Shown: piece by piece, positions 6,219-6,744 of the stretch
Layout of the letters: each line of letters opens with the position of its first letter
Position numbering within the stretch: the first letter of the stretch is position 1
Assembly: GCA_012799425.1 (NCBI GenBank)
Contig: JAAZLF010000355.1
Location: 1 to 6,744, forward strand
Length of the DNA stretch: 6,744 bases
Origin: Actinomycetales bacterium
Lineage (GTDB): Bacteria > Actinomycetota > Actinomycetes > Actinomycetales > Dermabacteraceae
Direction: 5' to 3'
The notes under the pieces: model-generated
What the model saw: the letters and a program-made list of their open reading frames with translations, nothing else
Told to the model about the DNA's origin: nothing
Database searches by the model: none
Translations under genes and position numbers: made by a program

Positions 6219-6744
6219 CACAGCTCCACCTCCGGGAGCGGGTCGTGCGGGGTGGTGCCGGCGCGGTTGACCGCCGCCTGACGGGAGCGTCGTCCGCGGC
6301 CTGCGGCCGGGGTGCGGTCGTCGAAGCCGCGCCCGAAGTGCTTCTCGAGGAAGTGCTGGCCCACCATCAGCACGCTGGTGATCGCGAGGTACCACAGCGC
6401 GGCCACGATCAGCAGCGGGATCGGGGTGAACAGCTTGTTGGCGATGCCGTTGGTGGCGAAGGTGAGGTCGAGGGTGAAGGGCACCGCGAGCACCAGCGAG
6501 GTGGTCTTCAGCATGCCGATGGTCTCGTTGCCCAGCGGCGGCACGATCACCCGCATCGCCTGCGGGACGATGATGCGCCGCAGGATCTTGCCGTTGCTCA
6601 TGCCCAGGGCCTTGGACGCCTCGGTCTGCCCCTTGTCCACGGAGTTCAGGCCGGAGCGGATGATCTCAGCGAGATACGCACCCTCGTTCAGGCCCAGCCC
6701 GATCACGGCGGCCCAGAAGGCGGTCAGCAGATCCCGGGTGGAGA
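6218..6744 (-). CDS. Polar amino acid ABC transporter permease (5'-truncated by window edge)
   Basis: The C-terminal 174 residues of an amino acid ABC permease; the reading frame stays open to the window edge, so the true start lies outside. Seen: a membrane segment ([20 protein letters not shown]), then the EAA loop [22 protein letters not shown] that docks onto the ATPase, followed by [20 protein letters not shown], a stretch highly typical of HisM/GlnP-type permeases. A further helix is [20 protein letters not shown]. The protein ends with a cytoplasmic tail of about 40 residues rich in Arg, Gly and Pro that is not part of the conserved domain. Its TGA overlaps the ATPase start. A second permease and a substrate-binding lipoprotein may lie upstream, beyond the window. 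A GTG at 6706 is internal to the conserved domain and is not the start. Confidence 0.93.
   Translation of the reverse strand, partial: STRDLLTAFWAAVIGLGLNEGAYLAEIIRSGLNSVDKGQTEASKALGMSNGKILRRIIVPQAMRVIVPPLGNETIGMLKTTSLVLAVPFTLDLTFATNGIANKLFTPIPLLIVAALWYLAITSVLMVGQHFLEKHFGRGFDDRTPAAGRGRRSRQAAVNRAGTTPHDPLPEVEL

Noticed and set aside
6219..6395. Upstream extension of the ABC ATPase by 59 residues
   Set aside because: The extension lies within the permease coding region and is Arg/Pro-rich. The ATG at 6218 with GGAGGTGGAG and TGATG coupling is far better.
1..6744. Mobile element, CRISPR or structural RNA gene
   Set aside because: No transposase or integrase motifs, no spaced direct repeats of CRISPR type, no tRNA-like cloverleaf and no rRNA sequence were recognised; base composition is uniform by eye.

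Overview
This is a GC-rich window with GTG starts, little intergenic space and stop/start overlaps. It reads as a piece of an actinobacterial chromosome. Protein style and codon bias fit Micrococcales, perhaps near Dermabacteraceae/Brachybacterium; that placement is an impression, not a computed result. No tRNA, rRNA, CRISPR, insertion sequence or integrase was seen.

Layout from left to right. (1) 9-785, minus strand: a classical short-chain dehydrogenase/reductase (SDR). It starts at or near its own transcript start, because a -10-like box lies 7 nt before the ATG and there is no Shine-Dalgarno sequence. (2) 786-920: a divergent intergenic region. (3) 921-3203, plus strand: a 760-residue fusion of a fatty acyl-CoA reductase (extended SDR plus a 'sterile'-type C-terminal domain) with a HAD-IB phosphatase-like domain. 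(4) 3200-4480, plus strand: a YibE/F-family multi-pass membrane protein, translationally coupled to the fusion gene through a GTGA overlap. (5) 4481-4590: a compact regulatory region with two near-identical GGGGAG-NN-CTCCCC inverted repeats 28 bp apart, the second abutting a plausible promoter. (6) 4591-5259, plus strand: a lipoprotein with a very acidic linker and a DUF4352-like domain. (7) 5298-5343: a 21-bp-stem hairpin, probably a bidirectional terminator between convergent genes. (8) 5388-6218 and 6218-6744 (cut by the window edge), minus strand: the ATPase and permease of a polar amino acid ABC importer, joined by a TGATG overlap.

How the genes may work together. The reductase/HAD fusion and the YibE/F protein almost certainly share a transcript. 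The simplest reading is a lipid-modifying enzyme that makes fatty aldehyde or alcohol, co-expressed with a membrane protein of unknown function. The divergent SDR could act on related carbonyl compounds, but nothing in the sequence proves this. The lipoprotein appears to have its own regulated promoter. The amino acid transporter is an unrelated operon whose upstream part lies outside the window.

The least ordinary items are the reductase-HAD fusion, whose HAD motif III lysine appears to be arginine, and the paired palindromes before the lipoprotein gene. I do not see strong evidence for a wholly new multi-gene system.
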